A stretch of DNA of 64,000 nucleotides from NCBI RefSeq assembly GCF_040689395.1, contig NZ_JBFAZX010000036.1:1-64000 (forward strand). The letters run 5' to 3'. The translations under genes were made by a program, and so were the position numbers. Positions within the stretch are counted from its first letter, which is position 1, and the number at the start of each line of letters is the position of its first letter. This stretch comes from Dactylosporangium sp040689395. Its GTDB lineage: Bacteria > Actinomycetota > Actinomycetes > Mycobacteriales > Micromonosporaceae. The notes beneath the pieces were generated by a model. It had not been told where the DNA came from and searched no databases. It was given only the letters and a program-made list of their open reading frames with translations. Of the stretch, positions 7,998 to 17,253 are shown piece after piece.

Positions 7998-9281
7998 CTA
8001 CTCCCCTTCGACCCGCAGGACGCTCGCCACGGCGCGAACGATGTCCAGTGCCCGCAGCTCGGCGACGGTCGCGGCCAAGGCGCGATCCGGCGCGGCGTGC
8101 GTGACGATGACGAGCACGGCCTGGTTGCCGCGGCCGGACTGATTGACGGTCGCGATGCTGACGCCGTGCCTGGCGAAGACGCCCGCGACGGCGGCGAGCA
8201 CGCCCGCCTTGTCGGAGACGTCCAGGCTGATGTGGTACCTCGTGAGCACGTCCCCGATCGGCGAGACCGGGAGGTCGGCGTAGGCCGACTCCGACGCGTT
8301 GCGCACCCCGGCGAGCCGGTTGCGGGCCACGGCGACGATGTCGCCGAGCACCGCGGAGGCGGTCGGGGCGCCGCCCGCACCGCGGCCGTAGAACATGAGC
8401 TGGCCCGCCGCCTCGGCCTCGACGAAGACGGCGTTGAACGCGTCGCCGACGCTCGCGAGCGGGTGCGTGCGCGGGATCATCGCCGGGTGCACGCGCACCG
8501 AGACGGCGCCGTTGGCCTTCGACGCGATGCACAGCAGCTTGATCGTGCAGCCCATGGCCTTGGCGCTGGCCACATCCGCCGCGGTGACCTCGGTGATGCC
8601 CTGGCGGTGCACGTCGGCGGAGGTGACCCGGCTGTGGAAGGCCATCGAGGCGAGGATCGCGGCCTTGGCGGCGGCGTCGAAGCCCTCCACGTCGGCGGTC
8701 GGGTCGGCCTCGGCGTAGCCGAGCGCGGTCGCCTCCTCCAGCGCCTCGGCGAAGCCGGCGCCGGTGGCGTCCATCGAGGACAGGATGAAGTTCGTGGTGC
8801 CGTTGACGATGCCGGTGACCCGGGTGATGCGGTCGCCGTGCAGCGAGTCGCGCAGCGGGCGCAGCAGCGGGATGGCGCCGGCGACCGAAGCCTCGTAGTA
8901 CAGGTCGGCGCCGCAGTCGGCGGCGGCCTTGTGCAGCGTGGCACCGTCCTCGCCGAGCAGCGCCTTGTTGGCGGTGACGACGCTCTTGCCGCCGTGCAGC
9001 GCCTCGAGCAGCCAGGTGCGGGCCGGCTCGATGCCGCCGACGACCTCCACGACGACGTCGACGTCCTCGCGCTTGACCAGGCCGAGCGCGTCGGTCGTGA
9101 ACAGCGCCGGGTCGACGGGCAGGTCACGCGCCTTGCTCAGGCGGCGGACGGCGACGCCCACGAGCTCAAGCGGCGCGCCGATGCGGGCCGTCAGGTCGTG
9201 CTCCTGCTCGTGCAGCAGCCGTACGACCTCGGAACCGACGGTCCCGCAGCCCAGCAGCGCTACCTTCACCGATTGCGGCAT
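7998..9281 (-). CDS. hom: Homoserine dehydrogenase
   Basis: Reduces aspartate semialdehyde to homoserine with NAD(P)H, at the branch towards threonine and methionine. The 427-residue protein has a Rossmann domain (VALLGCGTVGSEVV), the catalytic-domain signature around GIVNGTTNFILSSM, and a C-terminal ACT domain (about residues 350-427, YHISLDVSDKAGVLAAVAGV) that is expected to bind threonine for feedback control. It lies 3 nt downstream of lysA and 6 nt upstream of thrC. Confidence 0.97.
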   Translation of the reverse strand: MPQSVKVALLGCGTVGSEVVRLLHEQEHDLTARIGAPLELVGVAVRRLSKARDLPVDPALFTTDALGLVKREDVDVVVEVVGGIEPARTWLLEALHGGKSVVTANKALLGEDGATLHKAAADCGADLYYEASVAGAIPLLRPLRDSLHGDRITRVTGIVNGTTNFILSSMDATGAGFAEALEEATALGYAEADPTADVEGFDAAAKAAILASMAFHSRVTSADVHRQGITEVTAADVASAKAMGCTIKLLCIASKANGAVSVRVHPAMIPRTHPLASVGDAFNAVFVEAEAAGQLMFYGRGAGGAPTASAVLGDIVAVARNRLAGVRNASESAYADLPVSPIGDVLTRYHISLDVSDKAGVLAAVAGVFARHGVSIATVNQSGRGNQAVLVIVTHAAPDRALAATVAELRALDIVRAVASVLRVEGE

Positions 9282-9284
9282 CTG

Positions 9285-10670
9285 TCACCCCACGTCCAGT
9301 CTGAGCAGGTCGTCCACGGTCTCCCGGCGGACGATGACCCGTGACTCACCGTCGACCACCGCCACGACCGGCGGGCGTGGGACGTGGTTGTAGTTGCTCG
9401 CCATGCTGCGGCAATAGGCGCCGGTGCCCGGGACCGCAATAAGATCTCCGGCCTTGACGTCGGCCGGCAGGAATTCATCTTTCACGACGATGTCCCCGGA
9501 CTCGCAATGTTTTCCCACCACGCGGGCGAGAATCGGCGGTTCGGCGGAGACACGGCCGGCGACCGTCGCGGAGTACGCGGCGTCGTAGAGGGCGGTGCGG
9601 ATGTTGTCGCTCATGCCGCCGTCGACCGAGACATACGTGCGGATCCCGTCGACGTCCTTGACCGTGCCCACCTCATACAGGGTGAACATCGCCGGCCCGA
9701 CGATGGCCCGGCCCGGCTCGACGGACAGGTGCGGCACGCTCAGGTGCAGCGCGGCGCACTCCTGCTTGACGATGCGCAGCAGGTCGGCGGCCAGGTCGCG
9801 CGGGTCGGCCGGCTCGTCCTGCGTGGTGTACGCGATGCCGAAGCCGCCGCCGAGGTCGAGCTCGGGCAGTTCCCGGCCGTGTACCTCGTAGACGCGCGCC
9901 TGCAGCGAGAGCAGGCGCCGCGCGGCCACCTCGAAGCCCGACGCGTCGAAGATCTGCGAGCCGATGTGCGAGTGCAGCCCGCGCAGCTCCAGCACGTCGT
10001 CGGCGAGGATCTTGTCGACGGCCTCAGCGGCGGCGCCCCCGGACAGCGAGAAGCCGAACTTCTGGTCCTCGTGCGCGGTGGCGATGAACTCGTGCGTGTG
10101 GGCCTCGACACCGACGGTGACGCGGACCATGACCTTCGGCCTGGTGCCGGTGTTGATGGCGATGCGGGTAAGGCGCTCGATCTCGTCGAACGAGTCGACG
10201 ATGATGCGGCCGACGCCCGCTTCCACGGCCGCGGTCAGCTCCGCGACGGACTTGTTGTTGCCGTGCAGGCCGATGCGCTCCGGCGGCATGCCGCCACGCA
10301 GGGCGATGGCCAGCTCGCCGCCGGTGCAGACGTCCAGCGACAGGCCCTCCTCCACCAGGATCCGCACGATCGCGGTGGCGATGAACGCCTTGCCGGCGTA
10401 GTAGACCTCGGCGCCGCCGAACGCTTCCTTGAACGTCCGGCACCGGGCTCGGAAGTCCTCCTCATCGAAGACGTACGCCGGTGTGCCGTGCTGGTTTCTG
10501 ATCTCGTTCACGTCGACGCCGCCGACCTCCAGCGCCCCGCTTGTGCCCCTTCTTACGGTTTTGGGCCACAACATCGGGACCAAGGTGTTGACGTCGTCGG
10601 GCGTGCGGAGCCACGACGGGCCGTTCATGCCCAGGTCGGCGTGGAGTGTCCCCGCCTCGTGTGCGCGCAT
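9285..10670 (-). CDS. lysA: Diaminopimelate decarboxylase
   Basis: PLP enzyme catalysing the last lysine step, meso-diaminopimelate to lysine. The alanine-racemase-type TIM barrel carries the PLP lysine in VYYAGKAFIATAI, the HSHIGSQIFD motif, the glycine loop LDLGGGFGIAY, and the C-terminal CESGDI and GAYCRSMASNYN active-site segments. The 461-residue protein starts at an ATG 5 nt after the argS stop; a longer frame upstream overlaps argS and is rejected. Confidence 0.97.
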   Translation of the reverse strand: MRAHEAGTLHADLGMNGPSWLRTPDDVNTLVPMLWPKTVRRGTSGALEVGGVDVNEIRNQHGTPAYVFDEEDFRARCRTFKEAFGGAEVYYAGKAFIATAIVRILVEEGLSLDVCTGGELAIALRGGMPPERIGLHGNNKSVAELTAAVEAGVGRIIVDSFDEIERLTRIAINTGTRPKVMVRVTVGVEAHTHEFIATAHEDQKFGFSLSGGAAAEAVDKILADDVLELRGLHSHIGSQIFDASGFEVAARRLLSLQARVYEVHGRELPELDLGGGFGIAYTTQDEPADPRDLAADLLRIVKQECAALHLSVPHLSVEPGRAIVGPAMFTLYEVGTVKDVDGIRTYVSVDGGMSDNIRTALYDAAYSATVAGRVSAEPPILARVVGKHCESGDIVVKDEFLPADVKAGDLIAVPGTGAYCRSMASNYNHVPRPPVVAVVDGESRVIVRRETVDDLLRLDVG

Positions 10671-10675
10671 GTTCT

Positions 10676-12334
10676 CTACATCCGTTCCGGCGCCGAGACG
10701 CCGAGCAGGTCCAGACCGTTCACGATGACCTGGCGGGTGGCGTCGTTGAGCCACAGCCGCGCCCGGTTGGTCTCCGTGAACGGCTCGTCACCCATCGGCA
10801 GCACGCGGCAGTTGTCGTAGAACCGGTGGTACGCCGCGGCCAGGTCCTCCAGATAGCGTGCCACGCGGTGCGGCTCGCGCAGCTCCGCGGCGGTGGCGAC
10901 GACCGCCGGGAAGTCGCCGAGCGCCTTGAGAAGATCCAGTTCCTTCTCGTGTACCAACAGGGCCGCATCGTAGCCGTCGCCGCGCTCCAGGCCCAGCTCG
11001 GCGGCGTTGCGGGCGACCGAGGCGGTGCGCGCGCCCACGTATTGCACGTAGAAGACCGGGTTGTCGTTCTTCTGCCGGGTGATGACCTCGATGTCCAGGG
11101 TCAGCGGCGAGTCCGTGGAGGAGCGGGCCAGGGAGTATCGGGCCGCGTCCACACCGACGGCCTCGATGAGCTCGTCGAGGGTGATCAGCGTGCCGGCCCG
11201 CTTGCTCAGCCGCACCGGCTCGCCGCCGCGCAGCAGGCTGACCAGCTGGCCGATGAGCACCTCGATGTTGCGCTGCGGGTCGTCGCCGGCGCAGGCCGCG
11301 ATCGCACGGAGGCGGCCGATGTATCCGTGGTGGTCGGCGCCCAGCATGTAGATGCAGCGGTCGAAGCCGCGCTCGCGCTTGTTGATGTAGTAGGCGGCGT
11401 CGGCGGCGAAGTAGGTCTTCTCGCCGTTGGAGCGGATCAGGACCCGGTCCTTGTCGTCACCGAAGTCCGTGGTGCGCAGCCAGATGGCGCCCTCGGACTC
11501 GAAGATGTGGCCCTGCTTGCGCAGCTCGTCGAGGGCGTGCTCGACGGCGCCGCCCTCGTGCAGCGTCTTCTCGGAGAACCAGACGTCGAAGTGGACGCCG
11601 AAGCGCTCCAGGCTGTCCCGCATCTCCTTGAGCATGGTCTTGTAGCCCTCCGCGAGGAAGGCTACGCTCTGCTCTTTTTCGGACTTCTGTAGAATGTCCG
11701 GGTTTGCGGCGACGATCGCCTTTGCGATGTCTTGGATGTATTCGCCCGGATAGCCGTCGGGCGGGGTCGGCTCGTTGCTGGCGGCGGCCATGACCGACTC
11801 GCCGAAGCGGTTCATCTGCACGCCGGCGTCGTTGATGTAGTGCTCGCGGGTGACGTCGGCGCCCGCGGCGGCCAGGATGCGGCCCAGCGCGTCGCCGACC
11901 GCGGCCCAGCGGGTGTGGCCGAGGTGCACGGGGCCCGTGGGGTTCGCCGAGACGAACTCCAGGTTGATGTTCTCCTTGGCCAGCGCCTCGCTGTGGCCGT
12001 ACGTCCGGCCGGCCCGCACGACCAGCCCGGCGAGCTCGCCGGCGGCGGCCGCGGACAGCCGGATGTTCAGGAACCCGGGCCCGGCGATCTCCACGGCATC
12101 GATCCCGGGAGTTTCCTGCAAGTTTTTCGCCACCGCGGCGGCCAGCTCCCGCGGGCTCAGCCCGACCTTCTTGCCCAGTTGCAGGGCGATATTGGACGCA
12201 TAGTCACCATGCTCCGGGTTTCGCGGTCGCTCCACGCTGGTCGTCGCCGGGAGAACGGACGCGTCAAGGTCACGCTCGGTGATGGCCGCGCGGGCGGCGT
12301 CGAGGACTGCTACGGCGAGTTCAGCGGGAGTCAC
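10676..12334 (-). CDS. argS: Arginyl-tRNA synthetase
   Basis: Class I aminoacyl-tRNA synthetase charging tRNA-Arg. The 552-residue protein has the N-terminal additional domain, the HIGH-type motif in NPTGPVHLGHTRWA (about residue 130), the GADHHGYIGRL region, a KMSKS-equivalent LSKRAGTLITLDEL, and the C-terminal DALR anticodon-binding domain. It is the first gene of the argS-lysA-hom-thrC operon. The start is taken as GTG at 12334 because TAGCAT ends six bases upstream, the layout of a leaderless mRNA; a TTG two codons earlier is the alternative. Confidence 0.96.
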   Translation of the reverse strand: MTPAELAVAVLDAARAAITERDLDASVLPATTSVERPRNPEHGDYASNIALQLGKKVGLSPRELAAAVAKNLQETPGIDAVEIAGPGFLNIRLSAAAAGELAGLVVRAGRTYGHSEALAKENINLEFVSANPTGPVHLGHTRWAAVGDALGRILAAAGADVTREHYINDAGVQMNRFGESVMAAASNEPTPPDGYPGEYIQDIAKAIVAANPDILQKSEKEQSVAFLAEGYKTMLKEMRDSLERFGVHFDVWFSEKTLHEGGAVEHALDELRKQGHIFESEGAIWLRTTDFGDDKDRVLIRSNGEKTYFAADAAYYINKRERGFDRCIYMLGADHHGYIGRLRAIAACAGDDPQRNIEVLIGQLVSLLRGGEPVRLSKRAGTLITLDELIEAVGVDAARYSLARSSTDSPLTLDIEVITRQKNDNPVFYVQYVGARTASVARNAAELGLERGDGYDAALLVHEKELDLLKALGDFPAVVATAAELREPHRVARYLEDLAAAYHRFYDNCRVLPMGDEPFTETNRARLWLNDATRQVIVNGLDLLGVSAPERM

Positions 12335-12340
12335 CGACAA

Positions 12341-12346
12341 ATGCTA
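12341..12346 (-). promoter_or_regulatory. Leaderless -10 element of the argS operon
   Basis: TAGCAT on the minus strand lies 6 nt before the GTG start of argS, so transcription should begin at the start codon itself. No convincing -35 is visible. Confidence 0.5.
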
Positions 12347-12521
12347 TCGGGGGTAGACTCCCGTACTTGGCGGCGGCCCGTTGTGCTGGTCACAATGCGG
12401 GACGGCAGGACTTCCCCGAAGGCGGGACCCGCCAGACCAGTTCCCCCGCCGTGACCCCCGACCCGTTGACCAGACGAGGCCCGATGACCGAGCACAACGC
12501 TGAGCGTTGCGAGGCGACGAG

Positions 12522-13469
12522 ATGAGCATGAGCACCCAGCACAGTGGCGGCAACCGCAAGCCGTCCACCAAGGCCGTCTCCGGCGCGAAGCCGAAGCAGG
12601 GCGGCGACGAGGACGCGGAGCTCGACGCGGAGGTTTTGGACGAGTCGGAAATCTCGGATTCGTCCGACGCCGATTCCCCCGCCGACGAGGAGGCCACCGC
12701 CGCTTCGACCAAGCCCAAGGCGAACCCGCGCAAGTCGGCCCCGGCCCGCAAGACCGCTCCCGCCGGCAAGCGCCCGGCCGCGGCGACCCGCCCGGTCGCC
12801 AAGAAGATCGCCCCGGTCAAGGTCAAGCAGGGCATGTCGTGGGGCCCGATCGCGCTGTTCGCGACCGTCGGCGTGCTGGCGCTGGGCATCATCGGCTTCG
12901 CCGGCTACCAGGTGTATGAGAACGGCCTCGGCTGGCGTGACCGCGCCGACCAGATCGACGGCGTCCAGGACTACTACAAGATCGACAAGGCCATGGTCGG
13001 CCAGCGTGACCACGTGTGGGGCCCGCAGACGTACAAGCTGAGCCCGCCGGTCGCCGGCAACCACAACCAAAACTGGCAGCGCTGCCTCGGCGACGTGTAT
13101 CCGGCAGCGATCGCGAACGAGCACGCACTGCACAGCCTGGAGCACGGCGCCGTCTGGATCACGTACAACCCGAGCCTGTCCGCCGACCAGGTGGAGAAGC
13201 TCGCCAAGCGGGTCCGCGGCAACGACTTCATGCTGATGAGCCCGTATCCCACCTTGGACAAGCCGATCTCGCTGCAGGCGTGGGGCTTCCAGCTCAAGGT
13301 CGACAACGCCGACGACAAGCGCATCGACGAGTTCATCAAGGCGCTGCGCGTGAACGCCAGCCTCGAGGCCGGCACCCCCTGCTCCAACGGCAGCATCATC
13401 ACCGAGACGGGCACGACCCCGCGCGACCTCGGGAAGGACACCCCGGCCGGCAACACGATGGGCAAATAG
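12522..13469 (+). CDS. DUF3105 membrane-anchored protein
   Basis: A 315-residue protein with a disordered Lys/Ala/Pro-rich cytoplasmic N-terminus of about 100 residues, one transmembrane helix (GPIALFATVGVLALGIIGFAGY), and an extracytoplasmic DUF3105 domain. The domain shows conserved His and Cys residues in NHNQNWQRCLGDVY and EHALHSLEHGAVWITY. The function of DUF3105 is not established. It is followed after 5 nt by a DUF305 gene, a pairing common in actinobacteria, which suggests a joint extracytoplasmic role, possibly in metal or redox handling (inference). Confidence 0.9.
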   Translation: MSMSTQHSGGNRKPSTKAVSGAKPKQGGDEDAELDAEVLDESEISDSSDADSPADEEATAASTKPKANPRKSAPARKTAPAGKRPAAATRPVAKKIAPVKVKQGMSWGPIALFATVGVLALGIIGFAGYQVYENGLGWRDRADQIDGVQDYYKIDKAMVGQRDHVWGPQTYKLSPPVAGNHNQNWQRCLGDVYPAAIANEHALHSLEHGAVWITYNPSLSADQVEKLAKRVRGNDFMLMSPYPTLDKPISLQAWGFQLKVDNADDKRIDEFIKALRVNASLEAGTPCSNGSIITETGTTPRDLGKDTPAGNTMGK

Positions 13470-13474
13470 CCATC

Positions 13475-14104
13475 GTGTTCGCGCAACTTTCACGGCGAGC
13501 ACGCCTGAGCGCAGGCGTGCTCGCCGCCGTCCTCCTCCTGGTGACCGGCACCGCCATCGGTTACCTGATCCCGATGCTGCGCACCCCCGGCGACGACTCG
13601 GTCGACGCCGGCTTCGCCCGCGACATGAGCGTCCACCACGCCCAGGCCGTGGAGATGGCCATGTTCGCGTACCGCCTCGGCTCGACGGACGACATCCGCA
13701 ACCTGGGGTATGACATCGCGGCGAGCCAGCAGTGGCAGATCGGCCAGATGCAAACCTGGCTGACGCAGTGGAACCTCTCCCCTACGTCCAGCAACCGCGC
13801 CATGGCCTGGATGCCGTCGGGCATGAACACCCTCCAGCCGGACGGCCGCATGCCGGGCATGGCCTCCGACGCCGACCTCAAGAAGCTGAAGTCGTCGACG
13901 GGCAAGGACTTCGACATCCTGTGGTGCCAGCTGATGCTGCGCCACCACCTGGGCGGCATCCACATGGCCGAGATCGCCGAGAAGGACGCCAAGACCGGAG
14001 AGGTCCGCGACGCCGCCGAGAGGATGCGCGTCTCCCAGACGTACGACGTCTCCGCACTGACCGAACACCTGAAGGACCTGGGCGCCCAGCCCTTGTCCTC
14101 GTGA
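13475..14104 (+). CDS. DUF305 family protein
   Basis: A 209-residue protein with an N-terminal signal anchor (AGVLAAVLLLVTGTAIGYLIP) and a DUF305 four-helix domain marked by the paired motifs DMSVHHAQAVEMAMF and LMLRHHLGGIHMAE. The HH pairs resemble ferritin-like metal sites, but no activity is proven for the family. The GTG start 5 nt after the DUF3105 stop implies co-translation. Confidence 0.9.
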   Translation: MFAQLSRRARLSAGVLAAVLLLVTGTAIGYLIPMLRTPGDDSVDAGFARDMSVHHAQAVEMAMFAYRLGSTDDIRNLGYDIAASQQWQIGQMQTWLTQWNLSPTSSNRAMAWMPSGMNTLQPDGRMPGMASDADLKKLKSSTGKDFDILWCQLMLRHHLGGIHMAEIAEKDAKTGEVRDAAERMRVSQTYDVSALTEHLKDLGAQPLSS

Positions 14105-14187
14105 GCCCACCTCCCCGCTTCATCCGCCACGGGGGAACCGGCGAGCGGGGCGGGGAGGGGCTCTGCTACTCTGTTCGAGGTCGCAAG

Positions 14188-14262
14188 GCCCCCGTAGCTC
14201 AGGGGATAGAGCACCGCCCTCCGGAGGCGGGAGCGCAGGTTCGAATCCTGCCGGGGGCACCA
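14188..14262 (+). tRNA. tRNA-Arg (anticodon CCG)
   Basis: The acceptor arms GCCCCCG and CGGGGGC pair, the anticodon stem CCGCC/GGCGG encloses the loop CTCCGGA with anticodon CCG at 14221-14223, and the T arm contains GGTTCGAATCC. The discriminator A is followed by an encoded CCA. A strong terminator follows. Confidence 0.95.
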
Positions 14263-14277
14263 CCCTTGATCAGCCGA

Positions 14278-14320
14278 AACGAAGCCCTGGACCAGCGGAG
14301 ACGCTGACCAGGGCTTCGTT
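14278..14320 (+). terminator. Terminator of tRNA-Arg
   Basis: A 13-bp perfect outer stem (AACGAAGCCCTGG) encloses a 5-bp inner stem CAGCG/CGCTG capped by a GAGA tetraloop, and is followed by GTTGT. Confidence 0.85.
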
Positions 14321-14468
14321 GTTGTATCCGGCCGGCACCGGCTGTCGCCGTCCATGATCGGCCGTCCGTCCCCAATACGTTCCCAAGTTCCGGCGGCCCG
14401 GGAACCGCCAACACGCGCGCGCCGGCCAGTGCCCACCTTGCTCGCGTCGGTTGGCTACGGTCGTCGGC

Positions 14469-15443
14469 ATGACCACGCCCACAATCCCCATTCCTTGGAC
14501 GACACCGGTTGGCGCGATGCTGACCCGGGAAGAGCGAATGCAGCAGTACGGCGGTGGCAGATACGGCGGCATCGAGCCGGCACCGGCAAGCGCTAACGTG
14601 TTCGTCTACTCGGACCCCTCACGCGGTGCGGCATACGGATACAGCTTCGACGGGTGGGATCCAGATAACGAGATCTTCCTATATACGGGTGAGGGCCGCA
14701 TCGGCGACCAGGTTATGAAGGAGGGTAATAAGGCCATCTTCAACCAACGCACGGATGGGCGCACGCTTCGCGTCTTCGTGGCCGATGGCACTATCCCAGG
14801 CACCAATACCCGCCGTCATCGATACCTGGGCGAATTTCGGGTTGACGAGCAGGTCCCGTATACCGAAGAAATCGCGTCCGACGTCAACGGTGACGATCGA
14901 AAGGTTTTCGTCTTCCGCCTCCGCCCTGCGAGCGACGACTACCTTGTGCGGCCCACGGACCGCAGCGACTTGAGCGACGAAACCGCGCAGAGCGAGGCTG
15001 AGTTGGTACCGTTGGAGGGGAGCATCGACGACGTCTACACGGTTCCTGCAGTGTCCCCGCGCATCGCTCAGAAACGGGAGCGACAGCTGGTGGAGGCGTA
15101 CAAGGAGTTTCTCAAGGCCCAAGGCCACGATGCCGAAAGCCGCTGGAGACTTAAACTGTCGAACCAGCTGGTTCCAATGCATACCGATGTGTACGACAAG
15201 ACAGGAAATGAGCTCTACGAAGCAAAGGGAACCGCCACCCGCAACGATGTCCGGATGGCAATCGGTCAGCTGCTCGACTACCGTCGGCACATCTCAACGA
15301 ACCCAAAGCTCACCGTCCTACTGCCAGAACGCCCATCGGCCGATGTAACAGCGCTCATCCATAGCGTCGGTTTCTCGTGTGTCTATCAGTATGCACCTGG
15401 CGTGTTCGGGCGTCGCGATCCCTCCGACGAAGGCGAGCCGTAG
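14469..15443 (+). CDS. Predicted type IV restriction nuclease: SRA-like domain plus PD-(D/E)XK
   Basis: A 324-residue protein. Its N-terminal half (about residues 35-175) resembles the SRA-like domain of ScoMcrA: VFVYSDPSRGAAYGYSFDGW, FLYTGEGRIGDQVM and the later RYLGEF strand. The C-terminal part (about 215-320) holds a PD-(D/E)XK nuclease signature: DVYDKTGNELYEAKGTATR with the E-x-K triad, then QLLDYRR. Together they suggest cleavage of DNA bearing modified bases or backbone, that is, phage or plasmid defence. The gene lies between tRNA-Arg and an integrase remnant and has lower GC than its surroundings, signs of horizontal acquisition. The start is uncertain; no good ribosome-binding site is visible. 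Confidence 0.72.
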   Translation: MTTPTIPIPWTTPVGAMLTREERMQQYGGGRYGGIEPAPASANVFVYSDPSRGAAYGYSFDGWDPDNEIFLYTGEGRIGDQVMKEGNKAIFNQRTDGRTLRVFVADGTIPGTNTRRHRYLGEFRVDEQVPYTEEIASDVNGDDRKVFVFRLRPASDDYLVRPTDRSDLSDETAQSEAELVPLEGSIDDVYTVPAVSPRIAQKRERQLVEAYKEFLKAQGHDAESRWRLKLSNQLVPMHTDVYDKTGNELYEAKGTATRNDVRMAIGQLLDYRRHISTNPKLTVLLPERPSADVTALIHSVGFSCVYQYAPGVFGRRDPSDEGEP

Positions 15444-15652
15444 CCCAGAGCCTCATGGATCCGTTTCTGGAGGAGAGCCATTCCACCGTAAAGACATTTG
15501 GCATAGATGTGCAGCAGAACCTCAACGGATTGGCCCGCCCATTCGGCAACCTGAGTGGACGGCACTCCCCCGTTGAGTAACGTCGACACGGAAGCGTTAC
15601 GAAGGTCGTACGGACGCTTCGCGAGCGGCGAGGCTAGGACGTCGCCTCCCAT
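15386..15652 (-). pseudogene. C-terminal remnant of a tyrosine-recombinase integrase
   Basis: About 88 residues match the end of a phage-type integrase: RPYDLRNASVSTLLNGGVP, STQVAEWAGQSVEVLLHIYA and a final tyrosine context (IYAKCL). The N-terminal domain and first catalytic arginine are missing. The usual DLRHA and GHS motifs have become DLRNA and GQS, so key histidines are lost. It overlaps the 3' end of the nuclease gene on the other strand. Confidence 0.7.
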
Positions 15653-15774
15653 CTTTCAGGGACGTAAATCACCAACCTGCAACCCGCCCACGAGCCGATG
15701 TCGCAGTTCACGATCGATATCGTTGCAGCTCAACCTTGTATGACATGCGATCATGACGTGCAGGTGTGTCGCTA

Positions 15775-15785
15775 GCCGGGGGCAC
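15775..15785 (+). other. Possible vestigial attachment site (tRNA-Arg 3' end repeat)
   Basis: GCCGGGGGCAC repeats the last 11 bases of tRNA-Arg (14250-14260) about 1.5 kb downstream, just beyond the integrase remnant. The match is short and could be chance in GC-rich DNA. Confidence 0.25.
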
Positions 15786-15862
15786 GTCACAGAACCGCAA
15801 AAGCGCAACGCGATCGGCCAATCACTGATCGTAGAAGCCAGTTTCGTGTTCGAGTAGACGAT

Positions 15863-15898
15863 CGAGGATGCCCCGGCCGTTCGGCCGGGGCATCCTCG
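15863..15898. terminator. Strong bidirectional hairpin
   Basis: A perfect 16-bp stem beginning CGAGGATGCCCC encloses a GTTC loop. No intact gene ends next to it, so it may be a relic of the integrated element. Confidence 0.75.
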
Positions 15899-16088
15899 CG
15901 TGGACCCGATGTACGGTGCCGAACCCACCCGGATCGCAGCATATCCATGCATCGGATCAAGCCAAGGATGAACGAGGCCGGATGGGCACGAACACTGCCC
16001 TGCGAAAGCGTGTCACCTCCGCCTACCTCGGTGCCTCACGCTCGAAGCCCTACACCGCGACGATGACGGTGGGTGACACGATGGAGCG

Positions 16089-16685
16089 ATGCTCTGGCCG
16101 GTGCTGCTCAACACTCATCCCCGGGAGCCATGGTGGTCACTGGGCGAGCGGGTCACGACCCGGCTGAGATGGCTTGACGACCCGGAGCTGCCCGACGATC
16201 TGGTATTGCGCCAGGTCGTCGTGCGGGCCAGCAGGTTGCTCGACTTTGACGGCCGGCCTTGGGCGCAGCTCATCGAGGCCGGCGACCTGCGCGCGGTCCG
16301 GGAAGCCGATCACCTGGGCGGCGACGTCGCGCTCGACGGATGCCTAGGCTTCGACGCGTACCTGCGGCTCATCGGCGAGTTGCCCGTCACGGTGGGCATC
16401 GTCCGGCGGGTCCGGGTTGTGCTCGACCGGTATGACCGGGGTATTGACGGGTGGACCCGCCGCCCCGAGCACGTGCGCCTGACGGACGTGCCCGATACCC
16501 GCCCCGAACGCCTGCGCGGCGACCCCTCCGTCGTCGAGCCGCTGACCGATGAGCGACCTGAACTCGGCACCATGCAGTTCGTCAGCCCCGAGCAGTACTT
16601 CCAAATGAGCCGCGACCGCCTGCCTACACAGCAGTGGCAGGCACGCGGCTTCCTCGTTGACCTCGACGTCACCGACCCGTCTTGA
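16089..16685 (+). CDS. Hypothetical protein
   Basis: A 198-residue soluble protein with a GGAG ribosome-binding site just upstream and high third-position GC, so it is probably a real gene. It has no transmembrane segment and no motif I recognise. Features include WWSLGERVTTRLRWLDDPEL near the start and an acidic, Arg-rich middle. It sits in the accessory region between integrase and immunity-like fragments. Confidence 0.55.
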   Translation: MLWPVLLNTHPREPWWSLGERVTTRLRWLDDPELPDDLVLRQVVVRASRLLDFDGRPWAQLIEAGDLRAVREADHLGGDVALDGCLGFDAYLRLIGELPVTVGIVRRVRVVLDRYDRGIDGWTRRPEHVRLTDVPDTRPERLRGDPSVVEPLTDERPELGTMQFVSPEQYFQMSRDRLPTQQWQARGFLVDLDVTDPS

Positions 16686-16741
16686 GCGCCACGCATCGGC
16701 AACCGCGTGTGCCCGAGGATCCATTGCGTGTGAGCGCGGCC

Positions 16742-17047
16742 TCACCCGGCGGAGCGAACGAAACGAATCCAACGGCAACTCCAGTCGTCGTCGTCGCCGA
16801 TGACCGGGGGTCCATAGTGCTCCGTTTCGGGTGCGTACCGTCCCCGCGTACCTTCATGCGATCCGCAGGCGACCTGATATCTGCCCGGTCGTACCCGCAG
16901 CAGCGTGCCGACGCCGTGCATGTGGTCCAGGTTGAGTTTCACGGGCGGATCCTGCTCGGCCAGGGCATGAAGTGCCGCAGCCGCCTCGGCCGCCGTCGCG
17001 AACGGGCCGACCTCGGCGACGCCGACCGGCGCCCATACGACCAGCAA
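16742..17047 (-). CDS. Small hypothetical protein
   Basis: A roughly 101-residue frame starting at a TTG with the sequence LLVVWAPVGVAEVGPFATAA and a helix-like AAEAAAALHALAEQD, then HMHGVGTLLRVRPGRYQV. Codon use is normal. The start is uncertain and the function unknown; it may itself be a truncated piece, since fragments surround it. Confidence 0.45.
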   Translation of the reverse strand: MLVVWAPVGVAEVGPFATAAEAAAALHALAEQDPPVKLNLDHMHGVGTLLRVRPGRYQVACGSHEGTRGRYAPETEHYGPPVIGDDDDWSCRWIRFVRSAG

Positions 17048-17119
17048 CGCGACCGCTTCGCAGGACCTGGTCGGCTACCGGCGTTTCCTTGTCTCGCGCA
17101 GTCGGGCAGGGCGGTGTAT

Positions 17120-17253
17120 CGGTGCGGGGCGTCAGTGTTGGACACCCACGAACGCATGACGAGAAAGCTATCGTCGTCCGAGGTCGCAACCTCGGCAACG
17201 CCCGGACCGTCCATCTCCCATACAAGACCGGTGTGCCCATCGTTCACACCGAA
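17120..17253 (-). pseudogene. C-terminal fragment of an immunity-like (possibly Imm21) gene
   Basis: Reading leftwards from the tRNA-Val-derived repeat, the frame encodes FGVNDGHTGLVWEMDGPGVA and then SFLVMRSWVS, which resembles the C-terminal part of Imm21-type polymorphic-toxin immunity proteins. The N-terminal part is absent because the frame is joined to tRNA sequence at FGVN. The assignment is tentative. Confidence 0.35.
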
